Below are positions 53,789 through 63,045 of a stretch of 64,000 bases of DNA, piece after piece. Under the pieces are notes generated by a model. The model worked only from the letters and a program-made list of their open reading frames with translations, did no database searches and was not told where the DNA came from. This DNA is from Glaciecola sp041380235 (GTDB lineage: Bacteria; Pseudomonadota; Gammaproteobacteria; Enterobacterales; Alteromonadaceae): assembly GCF_041380235.1 (NCBI RefSeq), contig NZ_JBGIYY010000008.1, positions 62,001 to 126,000 of the forward strand. The letters are read 5' to 3'. The translations under genes were made by a program, and so were the position numbers. Position 1 is the first letter of the stretch. Every line of letters starts with the position of its first letter.

Positions 53789-54154
53789 TTATGGCAACAC
53801 TTTTGAGGCAACCGCGAGCAGTTTTTGTGGGTCAAATGGTTTTACCATCCAGCCCGTTGCTCCTGCCGCTCGGCCCTGTGCCTTCATGCTGTCGCTTGCC
53901 TCTGTGGTTAGCACAACAATAGGTGTTGCTCGATATGAACTCAGTCCACGTAACGACTTAATTAAGGTTAACCCGTCCATGCGAGGCATGTTTTGGTCAG
54001 TAATTACAAAGTCGTATTGCATGCGCTTGCATAAATCTAGCGCGGCTTGCCCATCATCAGCCGTTGTGACTTGATAACTGGCTGATTTCAGCGTGACCTG
54101 AACCATTTGACGAATCGATGGTGAATCGTCGACTACCAATATATGTTTGCTCAT
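53789..54154 (-). CDS. CheY-like single-domain response regulator
   Basis: 121 residues. Acidic pair D9-D10 in LVVDDSPS, phosphorylated D53 in ITDQNMPRMDG, Thr in VVLTTEAS and Lys in WMVKPFDP. The position before cheA matches cheY in Che2-type clusters. Four bases separate it from the upstream REC-PP2C gene. Confidence 0.93.
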   Translation of the reverse strand: MSKHILVVDDSPSIRQMVQVTLKSASYQVTTADDGQAALDLCKRMQYDFVITDQNMPRMDGLTLIKSLRGLSSYRATPIVVLTTEASDSMKAQGRAAGATGWMVKPFDPQKLLAVASKVLP

Positions 54155-54157
54155 TGA

Positions 54158-55828
54158 TTAAAACTCTCTCTTTATAACTACAGATGTTTGATTGCCAGGA
54201 GGGCTGACCTCCACTGATTTACATAACTGCTTAATGAGTGATAGACCTCTTCCTGAAAGCGCCCCATCCTCCATTTTTGATTGCACATTAAACTCATAAC
54301 CACTGCCAGAGTCGGTAATGCTAAAGCCAATTTCGTTGCTCGACGGCGCATAAGTAAAAGTCATATCTAATTCTTCGCTATCGTCAATTTTGCCGAGACG
54401 CTCTTCTTTGAGCATCAAATAATCAGCAAAGCCGGAATAATCATTTTTGAGATTTGAGCCTAAATTGAGTATTCCATGGTCCAGCGCATTGCTAATTAGC
54501 TCAGCAAAAATGGTAAATGCACGCTGGCGAATATCGCCGGGTACATCTAGGCAGCGCATCAAATTATCAAAACAGCCAACAACATCTGATGAGCCAATCA
54601 AGCCGCCGCTAAGCTTTATTGATGCAATAACTTTGCCAGAGTTAGTAGGTTTGGGTCTGTTGCTCTCACACAAGTATGCATCCATGAGCACCTCAACCTG
54701 TAAATCGCAAATGGATAGGTCATCTTGCAATTCGAGCATTTCATTAAATACCGTAAAGTGATTGACCACGCGACTTAGCAAAGGCTCTCTATCATCGCTA
54801 CTTTCTATTAGGGCAATCACCCTATCCATGCCAAATTCTTCATTTTGAGAGTTTTGTTGTTCAATTAGGCCATCGCTAAAGTAGAACAAATTTTTGACAG
54901 AGTGCGTTTCAATGGTGGTGATGCTAGGTTCAAAGTCTTCTGGATCTAGTATGCCCAAGGCCATGCTGGTAGACGGGTAACGGACAATCGACTTATCGTG
55001 CTGCAGTGCAATGATGTCTGGCATTCCGCCGTTGTATAAGTCGATGTTTCGGCTATTAAATTTGAATTCAATCCCAATTAGCGCCACAAACTTGTCATCG
55101 GGTAGTTCTTTACACAGTTTTGTGTTGGCTTCATGGACGATATGAGCAAGTGACAGCCCTTTGCGAATCATCGCTTTGATGGTAGCTACTAGCGGAATAA
55201 TGCTGATCGCAGCGGACAAACCATGCCCCGTGGCATCCGCTAACATGACAAATAGATTGCCGTTAGGTGCGTGATCAGAAACAAACACATCGCCATTAAA
55301 TGAGCTTGAAGACTGCAAATAGGTGTCAACGCCTTTGATATCTTTTGAGAGTGTAGAAGCAACATGCTCATAAACATAGCGAGCCAATTGTTCTTCTTGT
55401 TCTTGCTTGTTAAGCATGCTTGATAAGTGCTGCGCCTGCTCTTTGAGCTTGGCTTCTTTTTCATACAGGCTTTTTACTCTCAGCATTTTTTGCCAAAGTA
55501 GATCTAACGATAAAGGCTTGACTAAAAAGTCATCAGCACCTTGTTCAAAAGCCTCGAGCATAACGTTTTGGTTCTCGTCAGCGGTGATCATCATGACCGG
55601 CGGGGGGCGGTCAAAAGGTATTCCTGTTTTAATATGCTCGATAAAATGAATGCCGTTGCCATCTGGGAGGTGATTGTCGAGTAAAACAAAGTCAAACTGC
55701 GAAGTTTTTAGCTGCAGCTTCGCCGCAGCGATTGTCTCGGCAACAATTGTTGTGCAATTGTTATCTTCTAAAAATGTTTGCAAGATTTCGCCAAAAAGGG
55801 CGTCGTCTTCAATAATAATTACACGCAT
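54158..55828 (-). CDS. Receiver / SpoIIE-type PP2C phosphatase / ATPase fusion (HsbR/CrsR-like)
   Basis: 556 residues. Receiver 1-120 with IIEDDALFG, LLDNHLPDGNG and LVKPLS. A coiled linker precedes a PP2C/SpoIIE phosphatase (about 165-385) with GDVFVSD, ADATGHGLSAA, FYFSDGLIEQQ and LQDDLSI. A C-terminal GHKL ATPase (about 410-552) has N-box FAELISNALDHGI and G-boxes ITDSGSGYEF and GRGLSLIKQL. The same architecture occurs in P. aeruginosa HsbR and Shewanella CrsR, which act on a STAS protein; the STAS gene here is 14 bases upstream. Confidence 0.9.
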   Translation of the reverse strand: MRVIIIEDDALFGEILQTFLEDNNCTTIVAETIAAAKLQLKTSQFDFVLLDNHLPDGNGIHFIEHIKTGIPFDRPPPVMMITADENQNVMLEAFEQGADDFLVKPLSLDLLWQKMLRVKSLYEKEAKLKEQAQHLSSMLNKQEQEEQLARYVYEHVASTLSKDIKGVDTYLQSSSSFNGDVFVSDHAPNGNLFVMLADATGHGLSAAISIIPLVATIKAMIRKGLSLAHIVHEANTKLCKELPDDKFVALIGIEFKFNSRNIDLYNGGMPDIIALQHDKSIVRYPSTSMALGILDPEDFEPSITTIETHSVKNLFYFSDGLIEQQNSQNEEFGMDRVIALIESSDDREPLLSRVVNHFTVFNEMLELQDDLSICDLQVEVLMDAYLCESNRPKPTNSGKVIASIKLSGGLIGSSDVVGCFDNLMRCLDVPGDIRQRAFTIFAELISNALDHGILNLGSNLKNDYSGFADYLMLKEERLGKIDDSEELDMTFTYAPSSNEIGFSITDSGSGYEFNVQSKMEDGALSGRGLSLIKQLCKSVEVSPPGNQTSVVIKREF

Positions 55829-55842
55829 TCGCTATCCCTTAG

Positions 55843-56124
55843 CTATGAAATTTCAAATAACCTGTCGAAGTTCGCAATCGTCAGAATTTCCCGCGCGCTT
55901 TCTTTTGCGCCGCGTATGCGTACATTGATATTTTTTGACTTCGCTTTCTTTTGAAACAGCACCATCATGCCCAGAGCAGAACTGTCTAAATAGCTCACTC
56001 GACTAAAATCTAAAGCAATATTAGTAGTGCCAGCTTGCTCGAGCAGACTCTGATATTGTTGAGTAAACTCTTTGTGATAGCCAAAATCGAAGCGCTCAGG
56101 CACTTGTAAAGATCTTTCGCTCAT
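55843..56124 (-). CDS. STAS-domain anti-sigma-factor antagonist
   Basis: 93 residues, a stand-alone STAS fold. The phosphorylatable Ser is S48 in SYLDSSALGMMV, matching the SpoIIAA/HsbA/CrsA site. It ends in ILTIANFDRLFEIS. By family, its phosphorylation state is set by the adjacent phosphatase/kinase fusion, and it releases or sequesters a partner. The partner is not in the window. Confidence 0.9.
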   Translation of the reverse strand: MSERSLQVPERFDFGYHKEFTQQYQSLLEQAGTTNIALDFSRVSYLDSSALGMMVLFQKKAKSKNINVRIRGAKESAREILTIANFDRLFEIS

Positions 56125-56144
56125 AATATGTTCCTTTTGATTAC

Positions 56145-57299
56145 TTAAAATAAGTCTATTTCGCCGGCAGCCATACTGGTGGCTGAGACGGGGTTATTGG
56201 CGTCACGTTTACGACTTTGTGCGGCTTCAAGAAATGCATGGATCTCGTTTCTTATTGCTTCGATGTTTGCGGGTGTAAGGTGCTGTAACTGCTCCCTTAC
56301 AAACTTGATTGTGTCATGCGTAAAGGTAATGTTTTGACCATTTATGTCACCAAACTGCAGGCCTCTGATAGCTTTTGAAAGTGCATCTTCTAGATCTCGG
56401 CTGACCTGCTCGAGTCCCTGTGTAACGCTTGCGTCAGATTCGGCTTTTTTGATTATGCTAACTAAGGCTTGGTTGATTTCTTTCTTTGCATCAATCACAT
56501 AACTCACATCGTAGCTCGCCAAGCTTCCCACCTCTCCAGTGAGTCCTTCAATTTGTTCTGACATAGTTTTTAACTGCGCCTGAATCGCATCGCTGAACTG
56601 TGAAGACCGGTTGGATAATGAGCGCACTTCGTCTGCTACTACCGCAAAGCCTCGACCGTGTTCCCCAGCTCGCGCCGCTTCAATCGCCGCGTTCAATGCT
56701 AATAAATTGGTTTGGTCAGCAATGCTGTCGATATCTTTAACCGCTTTGAGTACTTGCGGCACTGACTCATAAATACTGGTGACTTGGTCAAGAAGCGCCA
56801 TTGATGAAGCTGACATATCGACTGTAGATTTGATAAACTTATCGAGCGTGATGGCGGTGTTGTCTGCAAATATGCTCATCTGTTTGCTGTATAAAATTTC
56901 GTTCTCTGAGTCACCCCTGATTAAGGTTTGAATTGTATGGGACTGGACATTGACCAATTCTTGCAGCCGAGCAAAGCTGTCGCTTAAGGTTGCCACTGCG
57001 TCATCTTGGGTGCTTTTAATACCGGCTAGGTTGGCTTCACTCTCTTGCAAGGTGGGTACAAATTCTTCTCTGAGCATATCAAATTCGCACGACTCGTTTA
57101 CCTTGGCTTGATTTGCTGCAGCAAGGCGCTCTGTGCTAAGTGCATTATCGGACATTTTACTCATCCAAAGCACGGCGCCAATAAGGCTTGCAGCCATCAG
57201 CACAAGGCCGATAAGCGGATACCCGACGGCCGATACGGCAACAGAAATGGTTATACTGGCGGCTACGCTCAGCCATACTTTGGGTGTTAATACAGTCAT
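56145..57299 (-). CDS. Short membrane-anchored methyl-accepting chemotaxis protein
   Basis: 384 residues. Two close N-terminal hydrophobic helices (about 8-28 and 30-46) leave almost no periplasmic sensor. A helical region follows, then the MCP hairpin (IADQTNLLALNAAIEAARAG, RGFAVVADEVRSLSNRS at about 190-235). The C terminus includes GLQFGDINGQNITF and has no pentapeptide. It is the first gene of the chemosensory operon and may sense an internal or membrane cue. Confidence 0.88.
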   Translation of the reverse strand: MTVLTPKVWLSVAASITISVAVSAVGYPLIGLVLMAASLIGAVLWMSKMSDNALSTERLAAANQAKVNESCEFDMLREEFVPTLQESEANLAGIKSTQDDAVATLSDSFARLQELVNVQSHTIQTLIRGDSENEILYSKQMSIFADNTAITLDKFIKSTVDMSASSMALLDQVTSIYESVPQVLKAVKDIDSIADQTNLLALNAAIEAARAGEHGRGFAVVADEVRSLSNRSSQFSDAIQAQLKTMSEQIEGLTGEVGSLASYDVSYVIDAKKEINQALVSIIKKAESDASVTQGLEQVSRDLEDALSKAIRGLQFGDINGQNITFTHDTIKFVREQLQHLTPANIEAIRNEIHAFLEAAQSRKRDANNPVSATSMAAGEIDLF

Positions 57300-57636
57300 A
57301 CGCTCTCAACTTTAGTGCCGTGAAAATGCGTCTTCTGTCCACAAGCTTTGTTTAAAGTAATTGGGAATCGATGCAAATGGCACTAGATCCCAAACCACGT
57401 CACACTACGCTCGTAATATCTGAACAAAAAGAAGCGGGTTCTGTGTAAGAGTTATCGTATGTTTCTGAGAAAAGTTTAGAGAAAATCCATATCTTATGAA
57501 TTATACCAGTGAGGAGTGTCGTTCAACACGATTGCCAAGTTAATTGGATTTAACCAACGGTCATTTTGTGCTGAGCTCAGCCAATAGTAACGCGCAGAGC
57601 TGCTAGTGGCTGACTTTAGCTAAGAAGTTGTTAGGC
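57300..57636. other. 337-base intergenic region with che-operon promoter
   Basis: Lies between the dsbD 3' end and the MCP start. It holds the promoter listed separately and a 12-base palindrome, GCTGAGCTCAGC (57570-57581). No obvious dsbD terminator and no small gene were found. Confidence 0.5.
57500..57526 (-). promoter_or_regulatory. Putative extended -10 promoter of the chemosensory operon
   Basis: On the minus strand TTGAAC (57521-57526), a 15-base spacer and TATAAT (57500-57505) preceded by TGG. About 200 bases upstream of the first MCP. Confidence 0.5.
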
Positions 57637-59478
57637 TTAGTTATTCAAGCTTCGATTAATATGGCTGGCAAAAGCATCGGCTTTCATAAAGCCTGTTACT
57701 CTTGACTGCTCTAATTCATTGCCCTGCGCATCAAAAAACAGAATAGTTGGTAATCCGAGCACTTGGAATTCCTCCTGAAAAGACAAGTTTACAGGCGTGT
57801 TGTCTGTGAGGTCTATCTGCATCCAAACGGTGTTTTCTAAGGCGCTAATTACTGCCGGATCAGGAAAAGTATATTTTTCAAATTCTTTGCACGCAACGCA
57901 CCAATCGGCATACAAATCGACCATCACACTTTTGCCTTCAGCATTGGCTGCGGCAAGTTTGATATCAAAATCGTCTAAATCGCGGATCATCATAAATTCT
58001 GGATGAGAGGCTTTTTCTGCTGACGTTTGAGCGCCGCCAGTGCCTATAGAAAAGGATGAACTCGGCAGTAAATTATTCACCTGTAATGCCTGCACGCTAT
58101 ATAAGACTGACGCCACAAAGCCTGTCATTACCACTAAGCTGCGAACGCCTTTGGCAAAACTTGTTTTGGTATCTTGATTCATGGTGAACAAATAAGCAAA
58201 AAGGCTTAAACCTAAGATTGCCCAGAGCAACTCCGTCCATGGTGCCACATAAATGCGCTCTACAAACAGGATGGCAACGGTCAGCATCATAAAGCCAAAG
58301 GTTGCTTTGATAACATTCATCCAATTCCCAGCTTTAGGAAGCAATTTACCACCCGTCATGCCGAATAAAATCAACGGTATGCCCATGCCTAAACTCAATG
58401 CATAGAGTGCAGAGAAACCAAAAATCAGAGATTCGCTTTGCGCGACGACTAATAAAATCGCGGTAAGCGGCGCAGTTGTGCATGGCGAGGCGACTAAGCC
58501 AGAAATCACCCCCATAATAAACACGCCCACTAAATTACCGGATTTTTGATTATTGCTGAGGCTACTCAGCTTTTCTTGCCATTTTGAGGGTAACTGTATT
58601 TCGTATAGCCCAAACATTGCTAGGGCAAGGGCGACAAATAAGATAATAAATATGCCCAATAATACTGGGTGCTGCAGAGCTGCTTGAAACTGCACGCCAG
58701 CAGAGGCCACAATTAAGCCTAAAATGCTGTAGGTAATTGCCATACCTTGCACATATACAAATGAAAGAATAAAGGCTTGAGAGAGCTTCATTTCGCTTTT
58801 GTTTTTGCCCATTACGATACTTGATAGAATGGGGTACATCGGATACACACAGGGTGTAAACGCTAAACCAATGCCGAGTAACAACAAGATACCTAAACTA
58901 ATAGCCAAACTTTCATCTGATAAAAGCCGCTCGGCCAAGGTGAATTGCTCAGATACTGCTGAGCCTGACGAAAGCGCAGTGTCAGCAGTTGCAGCACCGT
59001 TTGGCTGGTAGGCATCTAAAAATATAACTTTGGTGGTAGGTGGGTAGCATAAACCGGCTTCAGCACAGCCTTGAAAACGGATTTTGACTTGGCCATCTTG
59101 TGCGCTTTCAAGGATAGAGTAAGTCATTTGCATGTCTTGGAAAAAGACATCTGAAAGGCCAAAGAACTCGTCTTCTATGGTTTCATGGGCAGGATAAACA
59201 GGTTCGCCCAAGGTGGCGTTTCTGGTAACGGTTTGAAATTGCTTTTTGTAAAGATAATACCCTTCGGCAATATCCCACTTGATGATCAGCTCGCCATCTC
59301 GTTGCTCAAAATCGAAACCAAAGGCTTCATCAACTTTCAAAAATGTAGGTGCGTCGGCAAATAATGACTCGGGTGTCTGCTGCGCATAGCCGGCCGAAGC
59401 CACCAACGATAAAAGACAATAGAGCATTAACTGCGAAACAGTATTTCTGAAACTTATACTTTTGTTACTCAACAACAT
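57637..59478 (-). CDS. dsbD: Thiol:disulfide interchange protein DsbD
   Basis: 613 residues. Signal peptide ends near AGYA; periplasmic alpha domain has the pair in GCAEAGLCYPP; eight membrane helices carry FTPCVYPMYP and ASPCTTAPLT; the C-terminal thioredoxin domain has DWCVACKEFEKY near 530. It moves electrons from cytoplasmic thioredoxin to periplasmic isomerases. All six redox cysteines are present. Confidence 0.96.
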   Translation of the reverse strand: MLLSNKSISFRNTVSQLMLYCLLSLVASAGYAQQTPESLFADAPTFLKVDEAFGFDFEQRDGELIIKWDIAEGYYLYKKQFQTVTRNATLGEPVYPAHETIEDEFFGLSDVFFQDMQMTYSILESAQDGQVKIRFQGCAEAGLCYPPTTKVIFLDAYQPNGAATADTALSSGSAVSEQFTLAERLLSDESLAISLGILLLLGIGLAFTPCVYPMYPILSSIVMGKNKSEMKLSQAFILSFVYVQGMAITYSILGLIVASAGVQFQAALQHPVLLGIFIILFVALALAMFGLYEIQLPSKWQEKLSSLSNNQKSGNLVGVFIMGVISGLVASPCTTAPLTAILLVVAQSESLIFGFSALYALSLGMGIPLILFGMTGGKLLPKAGNWMNVIKATFGFMMLTVAILFVERIYVAPWTELLWAILGLSLFAYLFTMNQDTKTSFAKGVRSLVVMTGFVASVLYSVQALQVNNLLPSSSFSIGTGGAQTSAEKASHPEFMMIRDLDDFDIKLAAANAEGKSVMVDLYADWCVACKEFEKYTFPDPAVISALENTVWMQIDLTDNTPVNLSFQEEFQVLGLPTILFFDAQGNELEQSRVTGFMKADAFASHINRSLNN

Positions 59479-59599
59479 TCACAACAACCTTAGATATTTA
59501 GTATTACGCGCAACATGACCGCTCAAAAACCAAAAACATTTCAGAGTTTTTATAATGTTGCGCCCTGCGTCAGTATTTACTGGATTTGACCGTGTTTAG

Positions 59600-59628
59600 T
59601 TTGAATATTCACTATTTGGCCCCACAAC
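59600..59628 (+). promoter_or_regulatory. Putative sigma-32 promoter upstream of fxsA
   Basis: TTTGAAT (59600-59606), 13-base spacer, CCCCACAAC (59620-59628). Same spacing as the groES promoter; heat-shock control of fxsA is reported for E. coli as I recall. Confidence 0.45.
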
Positions 59629-59739
59629 TATACTATGATAGCGCATAATTAAGTTATAAAGTGTCGTAGATAGTTATGCACCTTAGAATAATCCTTAGAA
59701 AGGCGACATAAATAGCCAATCTTTTTACAGGTCGAAGCC

Positions 59740-60258
59740 GTGCTTATTTTATTTTTACTGTTTGCTGTATTGCCGATTGCTGAAATCATGTTGCTAATCA
59801 ACGTGTCTGGCACCATCGGCGGATGGAATACATTTTTCATCGTCATTTTTAGCGCATTTTTAGGTGCTTTTTTTGTGAAGCGAGAAGGGCTAAATACCCT
59901 TCATCAAGTGCAAGCGAAGTCTGCCAGAGGCGAAGTGCCGGGCAAAGAAATTAGCGAGGGCTTGTTACTGCTCGTTGCAGGAGTATTGTTAGTTACACCT
60001 GGATTTATAACCGACATTATAGGTTTATTGTTTACTTTGCCGTTTACGCGTGGCCCGATAGCGGCTGCACTAGTTAAGCGATTCATGGCTCATCAAGCTC
60101 GGCAGGGAGCGCAAGGCGGTGCGCAGTTTCATTTTTACCAACATACTCAGCATCAACAATCACAGCAAGGACCAGACAATGATCCGCAAGGCGGTGAAGT
60201 GATTGATGGGGAATATAAAGACAAGACCCCCGCGGACGAAAAAGATCGACTTAATTAG
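59740..60258 (+). CDS. fxsA: FxsA family membrane protein, GTG start
   Basis: 172 residues. Membrane segments near 1-20, 27-47 and 72-95; FxsA blocks AEIMLLINVSGTIGGW, KREGLNTLHQVQAK and LLLVAGVLLVTPGFITDIIG. A His/Gln-rich tail follows. In E. coli FxsA (suppressor of F exclusion) titrates a T7 exclusion function. It lies near groES-groEL, as in enterobacteria. The start is GTG. Confidence 0.92.
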   Translation: MLILFLLFAVLPIAEIMLLINVSGTIGGWNTFFIVIFSAFLGAFFVKREGLNTLHQVQAKSARGEVPGKEISEGLLLLVAGVLLVTPGFITDIIGLLFTLPFTRGPIAAALVKRFMAHQARQGAQGGAQFHFYQHTQHQQSQQGPDNDPQGGEVIDGEYKDKTPADEKDRLN

Positions 60259-60457
60259 TTAGCGATGATTCATTATAGTTAGGCTCAATCCTGTTAGGAT
60301 GCAGCCGCGCTGAACAAAACTTTTTGAAAAAAAAATATATTTTTCGAATTTTTTAAATATTTAACTAAAGAAAGCAAATCGCCGGCCGTTACAGATTACG
60401 GATAGAAGTTTTTTTGCTTGTTTAGTATATAATAATTCATAAAAAAGGAGAGAAGAA

Positions 60458-60712
60458 ATGTATATCCCAACGCAGTATCTTCCAGTGAATACCAACAAAC
60501 CAAAACCTGTTAAGCGAGGGGCGGTTAGATTCGACAAAGCCGAAAGTAATCCCGATAGCGCCACGCAAATGCTAAACGCTCATGTCATCCTTTACGAAAA
60601 GCGTGAAGGTGAAGACCGCCGCAAACGTCAAATTAAACCGTTGTTAGATACTCGTTCGGGCAGAGACCGGCGCTATGATAAATCCAGACCAAGTATTGAT
60701 ATAAAAGCCTGA
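60458..60712 (+). CDS. Hypothetical protein with two DRR motifs (84 aa)
   Basis: Strong upstream AAGGAGAG, eight bases before the ATG. The product is basic and begins MYIPTQYLPVNTNKPKPVKR. Two similar motifs, EDRRKRQIKP and GRDRRYDKSRP, flank LLDTRS. No membrane or signal segment. The family is not recognised. A hairpin directly follows its stop. Confidence 0.7.
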   Translation: MYIPTQYLPVNTNKPKPVKRGAVRFDKAESNPDSATQMLNAHVILYEKREGEDRRKRQIKPLLDTRSGRDRRYDKSRPSIDIKA

Positions 60713-60733
60713 GCAAATCTAGCCGATTTGCTC
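60711..60733 (+). terminator. Hairpin after the DRR-motif gene
   Basis: GAGCAAATC, loop TAGCC, GATTTGCTC. There is no immediate T-run (TTTTTC lies 20 bases on), so termination is probable, not certain. Confidence 0.5.
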
Positions 60734-60837
60734 AGTAATCCATGGGCTTTTTCTTTTGCCGTCTGCGCGAAAAGTCCTAGGATTTTTGCGTTAAGGAGAT
60801 AAACACGCATAAATTTAGATTTTTTTTCAAATCGAGC

Positions 60838-60866
60838 CTTGAGTTTATATAGACTAACCCCACTTA
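60838..60866 (+). promoter_or_regulatory. Sigma-32 heat-shock promoter of groES-groEL
   Basis: CTTGAGT (60838-60844), 13-base spacer, CCCCACTTA (60858-60866), close to the CTTGAAA/CCCCATNT consensus and about 107 bases before groES. No CIRCE inverted repeat is present. Confidence 0.75.
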
Positions 60867-60972
60867 CCTCTCCAGTTAAAGAATTCACACCGCCTTTGGT
60901 GTGGTAACCCACTCAGATTGAGTCTTTACACAACAAAACTTAATTTTATTGGAATTTTCAGGAGATTTGAAA

Positions 60973-61263
60973 ATGGCAATTCGTCCGTTACACGACCGCG
61001 TCATCATAAAGCGCGAAGAAATAGAAAGTAAATCAGCTGGTGGTATCGTTCTTACCGGCTCAGCAGCCGAAAAATCAACACGTGGAAAAGTTATCGCAGT
61101 CGGTAATGGCCGCGTGCTTGAAAACGGTGATGTTAAAGCCCTAGACGTAAAAGTTGGCGATTCAGTAATTTTTAACGACGGCTACGGCGTAAAAACTGAA
61201 AAGCTAGACGGCGAAGAAGTCCTTATCCTTAGTGAAGGCGATATTCTAGCGATTGTTGAATAA
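60973..61263 (+). CDS. groES: Co-chaperonin GroES
   Basis: 96 residues from the ATG at 60973, seven bases after AGGAGA; an upstream in-frame start is rejected. MAIRPLHDRVIIKREEIES, the mobile loop AGGIVLTGSAAEKS and GRVLENGDVKALDVKVGD are diagnostic. It caps GroEL. groEL follows 54 bases downstream. Confidence 0.97.
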   Translation: MAIRPLHDRVIIKREEIESKSAGGIVLTGSAAEKSTRGKVIAVGNGRVLENGDVKALDVKVGDSVIFNDGYGVKTEKLDGEEVLILSEGDILAIVE

Positions 61264-61317
61264 TTTCATCATCAGTCCATTGCATTTAACAATTTAAAGA
61301 TTTAGAGGAAATTACAC

Positions 61318-62955
61318 ATGGCAGCTAAAGAAGTTCGTTTTGGCGATGACGCTCGCGCAAGAATGTTAAAAGGCGTTAATGTATTAGCTAACGCAGTAAA
61401 AGTAACCCTAGGCCCTAAAGGTCGTCACGTGATTTTAGACAAATCGTTTGGCGCACCAACCATCACTAAAGATGGTGTATCGGTGGCTAAAGAAATCGAA
61501 TTAGAAGATAAATTCGAGAATATGGGCGCCCAAATGGTCAAAGAAGTGGCGTCGAAAGCAAATGACGAAGCTGGTGACGGCACCACTACAGCAACAGTAC
61601 TTGCACAAGCTATCGTAACTGAAGGCTTAAAAGCGGTTGCTGCGGGCATGAACCCGATGGACCTTAAGCGCGGTATCGACAAAGCGGTTATCGCTGCGGT
61701 CGAAGAACTTAAAAAACTTTCTACTGATTGTGCCGACAGCAAATCAATTGCTCAAGTAGGTACGATTTCTGCAAACTCTGACAACGTGGTTGGCGACATT
61801 ATCGCTGAAGCAATGGAGAAAGTTGGTAAAGAAGGCGTAATTACCGTAGAAGAAGGTCAAGCACTTCAAAATGAATTAGAAGTGGTTGAAGGCATGCAGT
61901 TCGACCGTGGTTATTTATCTCCCTACTTTATTAATAATCAAGAAGCAGGCTCAATTGAACTAGATAGCCCATACATTTTATTAGTCGACAAGAAGATTTC
62001 TAACATCCGCGAAATGCTTCCTACCTTAGAAGCAGTGGCAAAATCGTCTAAGCCATTACTGATAATTGCAGAAGATGTTGAAGGCGAAGCATTAGCAACA
62101 TTGGTAATAAACAATATGCGTGGGATTGTTAAAGTCGCCGCGGTAAAAGCACCTGGATTCGGTGACCGACGTAAAGCAATGCTGCAAGATATTGCAATAT
62201 TGACCGGTGGTACCGTGATTTCTGAAGAAATTGGTTTAGAGCTTGAAAAAGTTCAACTTGAAGATTTAGGTACGGCTAAGCGTGTGGTTATCACTAAAGA
62301 TAATACTACTTTGGTTGATGGTGCAGGCGAGCAGTCGGCGATTGAAGGTCGTTGTAACCAAATTCGCGCTCAAGTTGAAGAATCTTCTTCTGATTACGAC
62401 AAAGAAAAACTACAAGAGCGCTTGGCTAAGTTGAGCGGCGGTGTAGCGGTAATCAAAGTTGGCGCAGCCACTGAAATTGAAATGAAAGAGAAAAAAGCCC
62501 GCGTTGAAGATGCATTGCACGCAACGCGCGCAGCGGTTGAAGAGGGTGTTGTCCCTGGCGGCGGTGTGGCATTAGTGCGTGCTGCAGCTAAATTAGCTGA
62601 CATGACTGGCGACAACGAAGACCAAACTCACGGTATCGTGATGGCCCTTCGCGCGATGGAAGCGCCACTGCGTCAAATCGCAACGAACGCAGGTGCTGAA
62701 GCATCGGTCGTGACTAATGCGGTTAAAAATGGCTCAGGTAACTTTGGTTATAACGCGGGTAACGACACCTATGGCGACATGATTGAAATGGGTATCTTAG
62801 ACCCAACTAAAGTAACGCGCTCTGCACTGCAGTTCGCAGCTTCAATCGCTAGCTTAATGATCACCACTGAAGCGATGGTGGCTGAAGTACCAAAGGAAGA
62901 CGGCCCTGCAATGCCTGATATGGGCGGCATGGGTGGAATGGGCGGCATGATGTAA
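61318..62955 (+). CDS. groEL: Chaperonin GroEL
   Basis: 545 residues, a typical length. ATP-binding blocks VTLGPKGRHVILDKSFGAPT and DGTTTATVLAQAI near 85, GVVPGGGVALVRAA near 410, and the C-terminal GGMGGMGGMM tail. It forms the folding chamber with GroES. Confidence 0.98.
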   Translation: MAAKEVRFGDDARARMLKGVNVLANAVKVTLGPKGRHVILDKSFGAPTITKDGVSVAKEIELEDKFENMGAQMVKEVASKANDEAGDGTTTATVLAQAIVTEGLKAVAAGMNPMDLKRGIDKAVIAAVEELKKLSTDCADSKSIAQVGTISANSDNVVGDIIAEAMEKVGKEGVITVEEGQALQNELEVVEGMQFDRGYLSPYFINNQEAGSIELDSPYILLVDKKISNIREMLPTLEAVAKSSKPLLIIAEDVEGEALATLVINNMRGIVKVAAVKAPGFGDRRKAMLQDIAILTGGTVISEEIGLELEKVQLEDLGTAKRVVITKDNTTLVDGAGEQSAIEGRCNQIRAQVEESSSDYDKEKLQERLAKLSGGVAVIKVGAATEIEMKEKKARVEDALHATRAAVEEGVVPGGGVALVRAAAKLADMTGDNEDQTHGIVMALRAMEAPLRQIATNAGAEASVVTNAVKNGSGNFGYNAGNDTYGDMIEMGILDPTKVTRSALQFAASIASLMITTEAMVAEVPKEDGPAMPDMGGMGGMGGMM

Positions 62956-63003
62956 TCCATCACCAACCATAGCATTGCATAAGCTTGCAATGCGAAAGCT
63001 ATT

Positions 63004-63038
63004 AAAGCCTCTAGACTGCATGGTCTAGAGGCTTTTTT
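63004..63038 (+). terminator. Terminator of groES-groEL
   Basis: GCCTCTAGAC, short loop, GTCTAGAGGC followed by TTTTTT. Confidence 0.92.
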
Positions 63039-63045
63039 AATTGGT

